Assembly (NCBI RefSeq): GCF_001639745.1
Contig: NZ_LTAX01000027.1
Span: 1-39,204 of the forward strand
Source: Marinomonas gallaica
GTDB taxonomy: Bacteria; Pseudomonadota; Gammaproteobacteria; Pseudomonadales; Marinomonadaceae
DNA: 39,204 nt
Direction of reading: 5' to 3'
Shown: in pieces, positions 21,672 to 31,870 of the stretch
Numbering within the stretch: the stretch's first letter is position 1
Layout: every line of letters begins with the position of its first letter
Translations under genes and position numbers: made by a program
The notes under the pieces: generated by a model
Database searches by the model: none
Told to the model about the DNA's origin: nothing
The model's input: the letters and a program-made list of their open reading frames with translations, nothing else

Positions 21672-24152
21672 CTATTCCAGAGGAAGAGAAGGAGGGGACT
21701 GCTTTATAAACAGTTTGATTAACTCATCCCGGTTAATCGGGTAAGACAGCAGATATCCTTGTACGGTTTGACAGCCAAGAGTTTTGAGTGCTTCCAACTG
21801 TTGGGGCGTTTCAACGCCTTCGGCAATGGCGCTTAAATGCAAACCACGTGCAATTGTTAAAATAGAGTCGATAATGACATAGTCCACAGTGGCGGAGCTT
21901 AACCCACTAACAAAACTGCGATCGAGTTTTAATATGTCGATTGGTAGGTGTTTCAATGTGGCTAAAGAAGAATAGCCAGTTCCAAAGTCGTCAATGGCTA
22001 TTTTAAAGCCAAGCTTTTTGATTTGATCAATAAAGTTACGGCATTTCTCAAGCTTAGTGATCATATCGCGTTCGGTGAGTTCAAGAGTTATTTGTGATGT
22101 GATTTCAGGTGCTTGCTCATGGCATATTTTAAGGTGCTCTAATAAATTTTCAGAGAGCAGTTTTCGCCCCGAAACATTAACGGATAGCGAGAAGTCATTA
22201 GAAACTAATCCTTGCTGTTTTAGTTCTTGAAGATCGTTAAATACAATGTCAAAAACATAGTCGTCAATGTCGACGATGATGCCTGTTTGCTCTGCAATGT
22301 CTAGAAAGTCACCGGGCAGTAAAATGCCTTTGGAGGGATGGTTCCAGCGCACCAGTGCTTCCGCACCGTAAATATCTCCAGTAAAACTGTTGTACTGTGG
22401 TTGGTATTGCACAAACAGTTCATTGTTTTGCAGTGCCTGTTTTAACCCTGAGCTCTTCGACATCAAGTTATACGCTTCGGAGGTCATAGAGTCTTTATAA
22501 GTACAATAATTGTCGCGACCGCCGCGTTTTGCGTGGTACATGGCGGTATCCGCGTTTCGAACTAAGGTTTCAGTACTGTCGCCATGGTCAGGATACAGAC
22601 AAACCCCCACACTGCTGCCAACAAAGACCGTTTCATTGTCGATTAAAAATGGCTGTCGTAATGCTTCGTTCACCGCTTCCGCAAGCATAGAGGCTTCTGT
22701 GATATTTTGGGTTGAGTGCACTAAGATCATAAACTCATCTCCGCCTAGGCGAGAGACCATATCAGACGGCTCAACTAGGTTAGATAATCGCTGTGAGACT
22801 TCTTGTAATAATACATCTCCGGCACTGTGCCCCATGGAGTCATTGACGGTTTTAAAATGATCAATGTCCAAATACAGCAAGGCGAAATGCTGGTGCGACC
22901 TTTTGGCTTCAGAAATAGCTGTATCGATGCTTTTGTAAATCAGTAAGCGGTTAGCGAGACCTGTAAGAGGGTCTTGGTGCGCTAATGTATGTAACTTAGA
23001 ACGCTCATTTTCAAGGTCACGATAGGTTTTTTTAAGGCGGCTGGCCATACGGTTGAAAGCGCTTTCGATGACATCCCATTCGTCAGTTCTGTTCAAGTCA
23101 ATTGGGTTATCAAAGTTGTTGATTTCAATCTCTTTGAAGCTTTGCTTAAGTTGATTTAAGGGTTTGGTGATATGGTGACGTACCATAAATAGAATCAAGG
23201 CAATGCCGATAACTAAAGAAAGAAAACCGATTACAAAAAGCCAGCCACGCATATCACTTAAATCGTCACGTAAGTCATTTGAAATGCGTAATGCGCTGTT
23301 TTGTACGCTTTTTTCTGTTTCTTCAACAAAACCAATCAGTGTGTTTTGTGCACCGACTAACGCTGACATCACGAGCCAGCGTTGATTAAGATTAGCGGTC
23401 ATTTTACGCAAACTGACTTTGTAGCGTTTAATGGTTTTCTGCATCGCTAGGCTTGACTGGCTTACTGAGGGAGAGATCTTGCGTATGTTACTTAAATGCA
23501 TCTCAAGTATATTGAGCTCTTTTAAAACCCTTATGATAACGACTTGCTCGGTGTCTGGCGTAATACTGCTGCGCACAGAGGCGGCCATTTTGCCTGCGCT
23601 TAAATAGGACTCTCGAATTAAAGACATGACATCGAGATCGTTCTTAAATTCGAAGCTTGGGTCCTCTACAATTTTCTCAACGGAGCTTTTTGCCAGTGCG
23701 TAATCTAATTGATCGATTTCGACGCCAAGGCGCGTATCAACGCTGGCAAGCTCTTTCAAAATTCGGTTCAACGTGACTGAATTGCCTAAAAAGCGATGAA
23801 AGTCGACGATAAAATCGTCCATTTTAATAACAAAGCTCTTGTCGTTTGAAAGAGCGCGTATGCGTTGTAATTGTTCATCGATATTGAAGCCTTCTTCCGA
23901 AAGGATAGCTTCATCGTATAAAAACTTTTGTTCGAGCAGGCTGACGCGAGAGGATAACTCAAAGATTTCTCGACTGATCGCAGAATTGACACTGAGCTCT
24001 TGGACATGTCGAGCGGACTCATCTTCTAACAGTACTTCAATATCACTTAGTGAACGAATAAGCAGCGCTATCCCCATACCGAAGACGCCTAATAACAGGA
24101 TGACGGTTAAGGCAAAACGAACGCTTAAATTCATTTTATTGAAGAATATCAT
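21672..24152 (-). CDS. Membrane GGDEF-EAL c-di-GMP enzyme coupled to a periplasmic binding protein, 826 aa
   Basis: Layout: transmembrane helix 1 (about 11-30), an all-helical periplasmic domain of ~270 residues, helix 2 (about 303-325), HAMP (about 326-380), GGDEF with GGDEF at 470-474, and EAL with EALVRW from 598. The cyclase site is intact while the RxxD inhibitory site reads EPSD, so product inhibition may be lost. The EAL part keeps NVSGRKLL, ELTERD, DDFGTGYSSL, K in DILKLDRS, and EGVET, so phosphodiesterase activity is likely as well. The ATG overlaps the stop of the binding-protein gene (ATGA). The pairing recalls Vibrio NspS-MbaA, where a ligand-bound periplasmic protein sets the balance of the two activities. 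Confidence 0.92.
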   Translation of the reverse strand: MIFFNKMNLSVRFALTVILLLGVFGMGIALLIRSLSDIEVLLEDESARHVQELSVNSAISREIFELSSRVSLLEQKFLYDEAILSEEGFNIDEQLQRIRALSNDKSFVIKMDDFIVDFHRFLGNSVTLNRILKELASVDTRLGVEIDQLDYALAKSSVEKIVEDPSFEFKNDLDVMSLIRESYLSAGKMAASVRSSITPDTEQVVIIRVLKELNILEMHLSNIRKISPSVSQSSLAMQKTIKRYKVSLRKMTANLNQRWLVMSALVGAQNTLIGFVEETEKSVQNSALRISNDLRDDLSDMRGWLFVIGFLSLVIGIALILFMVRHHITKPLNQLKQSFKEIEINNFDNPIDLNRTDEWDVIESAFNRMASRLKKTYRDLENERSKLHTLAHQDPLTGLANRLLIYKSIDTAISEAKRSHQHFALLYLDIDHFKTVNDSMGHSAGDVLLQEVSQRLSNLVEPSDMVSRLGGDEFMILVHSTQNITEASMLAEAVNEALRQPFLIDNETVFVGSSVGVCLYPDHGDSTETLVRNADTAMYHAKRGGRDNYCTYKDSMTSEAYNLMSKSSGLKQALQNNELFVQYQPQYNSFTGDIYGAEALVRWNHPSKGILLPGDFLDIAEQTGIIVDIDDYVFDIVFNDLQELKQQGLVSNDFSLSVNVSGRKLLSENLLEHLKICHEQAPEITSQITLELTERDMITKLEKCRNFIDQIKKLGFKIAIDDFGTGYSSLATLKHLPIDILKLDRSFVSGLSSATVDYVIIDSILTIARGLHLSAIAEGVETPQQLEALKTLGCQTVQGYLLSYPINRDELIKLFIKQSPPSLPLE

Positions 24153-25264
24153 TTCCAGATCCTTCTGTAGGCATCGCGATATTGATTGTCCGGGTCGTAA
24201 ACACCGATGTTTAAATCGATGTTTTGGATATTGCTTCTGACAATTAAATGCACTGGCGTTAGAAAGCCACTGTCCGGTCGATCGTGAAACGCACGGTTAA
24301 ACTCATCAATGATTTGCCATCCTTGTAAAAATAAAGGTTCCGGCACGGTGGCAAGTTGGTGCTTACCTGAACGTATGCGTCGATAGGCTTCACGACTGCC
24401 ATCGCCCGCAGAGATGCTCTTGGGCAAGGTGGCCTGATCCATGCCTGACGTTGTCAATGAGGGCGTTGCAAAGTCGATGTATAGGTCGTTGATGACAAGG
24501 AAGTGTGTGATTTGATTTGGAAACTGTTTGAGTAACCTTGCGATGACTGTTGGCATTTCATTAGCAATATTATCCAAAGGTATGTCTTCAACCGATAATA
24601 AGCGACAGGTCTGGCAAGCGTTAATACGTGAGGCCATGCTGTTCGCTTTCAATGTGGCAATACTGTAGTTGGAGTCTGTGAATATGACGACCTGGGCTTT
24701 TTCTTTTGAGTCGACAACCGCAAGCGATGCGGCAATATCGCCGACTTGTTCTGCATCCGTTGTGATGTTGGTGAATAGGCCTAAGCTAGGATGCGGCCCT
24801 GCCTCATTCGCCGCGTGCCAGCCAATGATCTTTATGCCAAATGCTTGCGCTGTTTTTAGCGTCTGCTCATGAAACTTTGCATCAATACCGCCTAAAACGA
24901 TGCCATCTGGCTTTAATATAATGGCACGATTTAACGCGGCGGATTGGCGCAGTTTGGAGCCTTTTCCATCGAGTAAATGCAAGCTCCATCCTAGGCCTTC
25001 AATTGACTCTGTCATACCTTTAACAACACTGTTCACGCCATCATTACGCAAGTCAGAGGCGACGAAGACAATGTGTTTGCTTGGCGCAATAGAGGGTCCA
25101 ATAGTAGGTCCTTGCCAAGAACTGCTGACTTTAATCGCTTCTTGGACACGCTGATTGACATCTGCGAAGTTATCGGCGGCATATAGAGGGCCTGATATCG
25201 CTAACATGTAGACCAATGTGATCAGCTTTTTATGGAGTTGTTTAGACAGATTGAAAGTTTTCAC
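24149..25264 (-). CDS. Sugar-type periplasmic binding protein, sensor partner of the GGDEF-EAL protein, 371 aa
   Basis: A signal peptide (about 1-29, ending PLYAADN) precedes a two-lobe type I binding protein of the RbsB/Peripla_BP_4 type: K-H-I-V-F-V-A-S-D-L-R-N-D-G-V near the start of lobe 1, L-K-P-D-G-I-V-L-G-G-I-D, I-I-G-W-H-A-A-N-E and V-V-I-F-T-D-S-N-Y-S. No ABC permease or ATPase is nearby; the gene overlaps the GGDEF-EAL gene by 4 nt, so it probably presents a ligand to that protein's periplasmic domain. The start is GTG 25264, with a weak ribosome-binding site. Ligand unknown, plausibly a sugar or autoinducer-like molecule. Confidence 0.85.
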   Translation of the reverse strand: MKTFNLSKQLHKKLITLVYMLAISGPLYAADNFADVNQRVQEAIKVSSSWQGPTIGPSIAPSKHIVFVASDLRNDGVNSVVKGMTESIEGLGWSLHLLDGKGSKLRQSAALNRAIILKPDGIVLGGIDAKFHEQTLKTAQAFGIKIIGWHAANEAGPHPSLGLFTNITTDAEQVGDIAASLAVVDSKEKAQVVIFTDSNYSIATLKANSMASRINACQTCRLLSVEDIPLDNIANEMPTVIARLLKQFPNQITHFLVINDLYIDFATPSLTTSGMDQATLPKSISAGDGSREAYRRIRSGKHQLATVPEPLFLQGWQIIDEFNRAFHDRPDSGFLTPVHLIVRSNIQNIDLNIGVYDPDNQYRDAYRRIWK

Positions 25265-25310
25265 GATTACAAACAGTTACCTATTTCATTGAAACCTTAA
25301 AGAGAAATTC

Positions 25311-25343
25311 GTTTAGCATGTTTTATATATTGTATGCTTAAAA
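25311..25343. promoter_or_regulatory. Imperfect inverted repeat in the divergent promoter region
   Basis: GTTTAGCAT and ATGCTTAAAAC form an imperfect inverted repeat around an AT-rich core (TTTTATATATTGT) between the two divergent binding-protein genes. It is well placed as a shared operator or promoter. Confidence 0.3.
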
Positions 25344-25376
25344 CAACACCTAATTCCGTTTAGAAAGGATTTTTAA

Positions 25377-26501
25377 ATGTCTTTATTTGTAAAAAGCGTA
25401 TTTACCGTTGCGTTGGTTCCCTCCGTTGCTTTTGCAATAGGGACGTCAAATCCTGACCAAGATAACCCCCATTTAAATTATTGGTTAGCCGATGAAGTAA
25501 ACGATGCCAAAACCGCTGAAGACTTTCAGACAATTGTCAGCTCTAAACCACAGGTCATCAGTGCCCCTTTGTCAAAACCTACGCGTATCGCACTGATTTA
25601 TCCCAGTGCCGATTTATCGGACTTCTGGGTGCGAAACTACAAAGCCTTGACGGCACGTTTGAACGTACTGCACATCGATTATGTGATTGATGAGTTCAGC
25701 TCTCGTCAGATCGAACATGCCTTACAGACACGTTACATTGATGAAGTATTAGCTAGGCAAGGAGAATATGATTATGTCATTTATGGCCCTTCGGAATTAT
25801 ATGTCCAAGCCGATAATATTCAGCGTTTAGCAAAATCAGAAAGCTTCCAATCCTACATTTGGGCTTTCCATACACCGATGAAAAGTTGGCAATTCCAACC
25901 TGATGCCTGGTTTGATTTTTCTAGCTCTGTTGGGGCGCAGGCTTTGTGTGACTTCTTGATTCAACGGCTTGGTAGTGATGTCTCGTTTGCCATGAATCGA
26001 GGTATACCAGGGATTACCGACGATCAGCGCTCAGGCGACTTCAAATCGTGTGTCGAAGAAGAGGGGGGATGGATCAATTTCTATGAACATTTTGGTCAAT
26101 ATCAGGCGGGTGGTGGACGTGACGGTGCGGCATTAATTACGCAAAGTTTTCCTGAGGTGACGATGCTTCATAACGCCAATACCGCAATGACTTTAGGGTC
26201 TTTAGAATATTTGGCTGAACAGTCGTTAATCGACGGTATGTATGTGACAGGTTGGGGCGGCACGGCGGCTGAGATAGAGCAAATCAAACAAGGTAACCTG
26301 AATGCAACACCCATGCGTATGGGGGATGATGTGGGGGTGGCTACGGCAGAGGCGATTAAGTTTTCGTTAGAGGGGCGCACGTCTGACATTCCCAAAATTT
26401 ACTTAGGACGTATTGAAGTGGTGGATGATCAAATGTCGACTGAAGAGATCAATGCACGAACAAGAGAGGCTTTTCGTTACTCCGGTGTTGAACTTGAATA
26501 A
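25377..26501 (+). CDS. LuxP-like periplasmic binding protein, 374 aa
   Basis: A signal peptide (about 1-21) precedes a binding protein that follows Vibrio LuxP along its length: I-A-L-I-Y-P-S-A-D-L-S-D-F-W near the start of lobe 1, YVTGWGGTAAEIEQIKQG and then T-P-M-R-M-G-D-D-V-G-V-A-T-A-E-A-I-K, ending in AFRYSG. Judged by eye against LuxP, several AI-2 contacts are kept (S79, W82, W289, R310 equivalents) but Q77 appears as D and D267 as A, so AI-2 may not be the ligand. No LuxQ kinase is present. The neighbour on the other strand is a binding protein with a GGDEF-EAL sensor, and this protein could be a second input to it. Confidence 0.85.
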   Translation: MSLFVKSVFTVALVPSVAFAIGTSNPDQDNPHLNYWLADEVNDAKTAEDFQTIVSSKPQVISAPLSKPTRIALIYPSADLSDFWVRNYKALTARLNVLHIDYVIDEFSSRQIEHALQTRYIDEVLARQGEYDYVIYGPSELYVQADNIQRLAKSESFQSYIWAFHTPMKSWQFQPDAWFDFSSSVGAQALCDFLIQRLGSDVSFAMNRGIPGITDDQRSGDFKSCVEEEGGWINFYEHFGQYQAGGGRDGAALITQSFPEVTMLHNANTAMTLGSLEYLAEQSLIDGMYVTGWGGTAAEIEQIKQGNLNATPMRMGDDVGVATAEAIKFSLEGRTSDIPKIYLGRIEVVDDQMSTEEINARTREAFRYSGVELE

Positions 26502-26511
26502 GCTAATTTGC

Positions 26512-26532
26512 AAGAGCTTATGCGCTCTTTTG
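26512..26532 (+). terminator. Weak terminator after the LuxP-like gene
   Basis: AAGAGC, a 6-nt loop and GCTCTT, followed by TTGTT, 11 bp after the stop codon. The stem is short. Confidence 0.45.
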
Positions 26533-26540
26533 TTATATGA

Positions 26541-28637
<2,097 letters not shown>

Positions 28638-28681
28638 TGAACGCTGTTCTTGCAAGGCTTGCAAGCATGTGAGGACAGAAC

Positions 28682-29293
28682 ATGAAACGTACAATTTTAA
28701 GCAGTGCCATGATAGTTGGCGCAGCTATATTAACGCCCACGGTATCCGCTGCTGAGCAGACAATGATTGTCGCTGGAGGTTGCTTCTGGTGCGTTGAATC
28801 AGATTTTGAAGCCATTGATGGGGTGATCAATGTGGTATCTGGTTACACCGGAGGCCATGTTGCTAACCCAACTTACCAGCAAGTATCGGGTAAAAAAACC
28901 GGACACTATGAAGCGGTCAGAATTACCTTTGACGATGACATTATAAGTTTGCGAGAACTGACGGATTACTATTGGCGCACCATCGATCCGACGGATGCCA
29001 AAGGTCAGTTCTGTGATAAGGGTGAGCCCTACCGCACAGGGCTGTTTTATCAGTCTGAAGTGCAAAAAGACGAATTTGAAGCATCACTTTACCAAATGAT
29101 TATGGATAAACCCTTTGATGCCAAAATCGTAACGCAAATTATGCCCGCTAAAACCTTTTATCTGGCAGAAGACTATCATCAAGACTATTACTTAAAAAAT
29201 AGTCTACGTTATAAGTTTTATCGTTTTAATTGTGGTCGTGATAGCCGTGTCGAAGAGCTCTGGGGAGACGTGGCAAGCGAACAATACCATTAA
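28682..29293 (+). CDS. msrA: Periplasmic peptide-methionine (S)-S-oxide reductase MsrA, 203 aa
   Basis: Repairs oxidised methionine in proteins. The active-site motif GGCFWC lies right after a signal peptide (about 1-24), so the enzyme should work outside the cytoplasm; the catalytic cysteine is C34. G-Y-T-G-G-H-x-x-N-P-T-Y, H-Y-E-A-V and AEDYHQDYY are present, and a C-terminal NCGRD may supply the recycling cysteine. A GAGGACAG site precedes the ATG, 44 bp after fadH, so the two may share a transcript. Confidence 0.93.
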   Translation: MKRTILSSAMIVGAAILTPTVSAAEQTMIVAGGCFWCVESDFEAIDGVINVVSGYTGGHVANPTYQQVSGKKTGHYEAVRITFDDDIISLRELTDYYWRTIDPTDAKGQFCDKGEPYRTGLFYQSEVQKDEFEASLYQMIMDKPFDAKIVTQIMPAKTFYLAEDYHQDYYLKNSLRYKFYRFNCGRDSRVEELWGDVASEQYH

Positions 29294-29452
29294 GTTTTTG
29301 AGCCCTAGCGAGCGAGTCATTTATTGGCTTTCTACTAGGGTGACTGTTTTGGTCGCCAAGTGACCTATCGCTGCCCAATCATTTTCAAAATCCTTCGCAT
29401 ATTTTGCCCACAAAGGTTAAGCTTCGCGCCTTTGTATCAATTGAGAATATCT

Positions 29453-30865
29453 ATGAATTTTGAGTCACTTGGCCTAGATCCCCGTATTTTGAAAGCCTTA
29501 GCTGAAAAGGGGTACAGCACTCCAAGCCCTATTCAGGAGCAAGCCATTCCAGTGGTGCTGTCAGGTCGAGATCTTATGGCGGCTGCGCAAACCGGTACCG
29601 GTAAAACAGCGGGCTTTACATTGCCGATGTTGCAGAACCTATTGAAAGGTACCAGCGCCCGTAACAATCAGGTACGTGCATTGGTGTTAACGCCAACTCG
29701 TGAGTTGGCTCAGCAAGTGGCCGATAACGTTGCTTTGTACAGTTCACATCTACCTTTGAAAAGCGCTGTGGTTTACGGCGGTGTGAAAATCAACCCGCAA
29801 ATGCAACGACTGCGTGGGGGGGTAGACGTATTGGTTGCAACACCTGGGCGTTTGTTGGATCTGCATAACCAAAATGCTCTGAAACTGAATCAAATTGAGA
29901 TTTTGGTATTAGATGAAGCCGATCGCATGTTGGATATGGGCTTTATTCATGATTTAAAACGCATCATGGCGTTATTACCGCCTAAGCGTCAGACCTTGCT
30001 GTTCTCAGCGACCTTCTCAGCGCCGATTAAAGAATTGGCTGCGCGTATGGTGAATGATCCTGCTGAAGTCTCTGTATCCCCAGCGAATACCAAAGCCACG
30101 TCCATTACTCATCAAGTCTTTGAAGTCGATAAGGCCAATAAACTGAAGTTGCTGACGCATTTGATTAAGCAAGAAGGTTGGCGTCAGGTTTTGGTTTTCT
30201 CGAAAACCAAACACGGTGCAAACCGTATTGCGACGGCGTTAAATGGTACCGGTATTAGTGCGGCGGCGATTCATGGTAACAAAAGCCAAGGGGCACGAAC
30301 TAAAGCATTGGCTGACTTTAAGTCAGGTGAGGTGAAAGTGCTGGTCGCAACGGACATTGCTGCGCGTGGTATTGATATTAATCAACTGCCGTATGTTGTG
30401 AATTTTGATTTGCCTAAAGTGCCAGAAGATTATGTGCATCGTATTGGTCGTACGGGTCGTGCCGGTGAAACAGGCCATGCTGTATCATTTGTGACCGGTG
30501 AAGATGCCAAAGAGTTGTTTGCTATTGAACGTGTCATCGGTGAGCTGATTCCGCGAAGTGTTGAAACGAAATTCAAACCGTCTCAGCCATTACCAGAATC
30601 AAAATTGGACACACGTCCAAGTAAGCCGAAAAAGCCTAAGAAACCGAAGTCGCAATCGCCAGAGCAAGGCTCTAATCGAGCGCCATCGTCTGATGCAAAG
30701 CGTGCGCCTTCGCGTAAACCGCAAGACAGAAAGCCTGCTGAGGGTCAGAACACTTCGAAACCTGCCGCGCGCAGACCAAAACCGCAAACTGAGTCAGGTG
30801 ATGCACCGAAGCGAACTCCGAATCGTAGCCGCTCTCAGAATCGTGCTCCGAGTAAGACGTCTTAA
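29453..30865 (+). CDS. rhlE: DEAD-box RNA helicase RhlE, 470 aa
   Basis: ATP-dependent RNA helicase of the RhlE group, which acts in ribosome assembly and RNA turnover. Motifs in order: Q motif ([12 protein letters not shown]), [33 protein letters not shown], then ARGIDI and [10 protein letters not shown]. The last ~95 residues are a basic, proline-rich tail ([10 protein letters not shown] and several RAPS-type units), usual for RNA-binding in RhlE. The start at 29453 gives the standard MNFESLGL N-terminus; an upstream frame from 29360 would add 31 atypical residues. A loose hairpin (CCCTAG and CTAGGG, 29302-29340) lies upstream, either a msrA terminator or part of the leader. Confidence 0.94.
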   Translation: MNFESLGLDPRILKALAEKGYSTPSPIQEQAIPVVLSGRDLMAAAQTGTGKTAGFTLPMLQNLLKGTSARNNQVRALVLTPTRELAQQVADNVALYSSHLPLKSAVVYGGVKINPQMQRLRGGVDVLVATPGRLLDLHNQNALKLNQIEILVLDEADRMLDMGFIHDLKRIMALLPPKRQTLLFSATFSAPIKELAARMVNDPAEVSVSPANTKATSITHQVFEVDKANKLKLLTHLIKQEGWRQVLVFSKTKHGANRIATALNGTGISAAAIHGNKSQGARTKALADFKSGEVKVLVATDIAARGIDINQLPYVVNFDLPKVPEDYVHRIGRTGRAGETGHAVSFVTGEDAKELFAIERVIGELIPRSVETKFKPSQPLPESKLDTRPSKPKKPKKPKSQSPEQGSNRAPSSDAKRAPSRKPQDRKPAEGQNTSKPAARRPKPQTESGDAPKRTPNRSRSQNRAPSKTS

Positions 30866-30945
30866 TATTCGGTAAGTGCGGTCAGCGCCAAAGACTTCGT
30901 ACAGTAGTTGAGTTGCAGCTTGTAGTTAAGAAATGAATTGAGGCC

Positions 30946-31755
30946 ATGATGTCATCTATTACAGATAAGCGTTTGATTTTAGTCGGTGGGCACCATGGCG
31001 TAGGGAAAACCACTCTTGCCGCAGCTCTGGCTTTGTTATTGTCCCGTCGAGGACAGCGTGTATTAGTGATATCAGCCGATTCAGCAAACAGTTTAAGTGA
31101 TGCTTTTGATTGGCAAATAGGGGAAGCGGGTGCTGCGGTGTGTGCTGGCGTTCATGCTTTGGAAATTGCCCCGAGTGCGGCCGTAAAAACGTATATTGAA
31201 GGCGGCATAGCTCAGCAAAAGCCGCTCTCTGAGTGGTCGCCTGAATTGATAGAAATTGCGGTACTGGAACGAATTGGTCGACTGATAGACGACGCGGAAG
31301 AGTACTACGACACGATTATTCTTGATTGGGCGCCGAGTGACTATGCTTTACGTTTGCTCAAGCGCTTTTCTAATCAAGATGAGTCGGGGTCGCTTGATGA
31401 ACAGGGTTCTTTTTATCAGCGTAGCCTAAAGCGTTTTCAAGACGTAGAAAATACGGCCTTATTACTGGCGATTACGCCAGATAAGCGTGCTACTTACGCC
31501 TCTGAACGTATTTCTAAGACGTATAAAGAAAATGGCATACCTTTGTTTGGCGTTGTAGTTAACCGTGTGTTACCTGCTGAAGACGTTGGTGACTTTTTGG
31601 CACAGCGACGTTTAATTGAGCAAAGTTACTTAAACATGATTGAGCAACGGTTTACCCATTGCACGCACTACCATTTACCACTTATGGAAACGGATATTCA
31701 TGGTATTGGTCCGTTACAGAAAACGGCTGTACTGTTGGAGACTATCGGTCTGTAA
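30946..31755 (+). CDS. ArsA/Get3-like P-loop ATPase without the signature lysine, 269 aa
   Basis: A P-loop ATPase of the ArsA/Get3/MinD class: P-loop GGHHGVGKTTLA (about 14-25), switch I-like SADSANSLSDAF, a D-W-A-P-S-D region for switch II, and V-V-N-R-V-L-P as the base-recognition strand. The lysine that begins the deviant Walker A in this class (GKGGVGKT) is replaced by histidine, so trans-activation in the dimer may differ. Cys ligands for arsenite as in ArsA are absent and no ars gene adjoins it. Start ATG 30946 or 30949 is preceded by GAGG. Function unknown. Confidence 0.75.
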   Translation: MMSSITDKRLILVGGHHGVGKTTLAAALALLLSRRGQRVLVISADSANSLSDAFDWQIGEAGAAVCAGVHALEIAPSAAVKTYIEGGIAQQKPLSEWSPELIEIAVLERIGRLIDDAEEYYDTIILDWAPSDYALRLLKRFSNQDESGSLDEQGSFYQRSLKRFQDVENTALLLAITPDKRATYASERISKTYKENGIPLFGVVVNRVLPAEDVGDFLAQRRLIEQSYLNMIEQRFTHCTHYHLPLMETDIHGIGPLQKTAVLLETIGL

Positions 31756-31870
31756 TGTGAATCCATCATTGGGTGCAAAGTTTACGTAAAAAATTAGACG
31801 GTGTAATCGCTTTCTTAAAAGAATGAGCTTAGCATTCAATAGACTCTTTACTAGAAGCTAGGGAATGATT

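Noticed and set aside
25377..26501. Calling the LuxP-like protein an AI-2 receptor
   Set aside because: Two AI-2 contact residues appear altered and LuxQ is absent, so only the family relation is claimed.
29360..29452. 31-residue N-terminal extension of RhlE
   Set aside because: RhlE proteins start with MNFESLGL or similar; the extension is cysteine-rich and unlike the family.
30558..30875. 105-codon plus-strand frame in the 3' part of rhlE
   Set aside because: It is the +1 frame of the Lys/Pro/Arg-rich tail of RhlE; low-complexity codons keep it open by composition.
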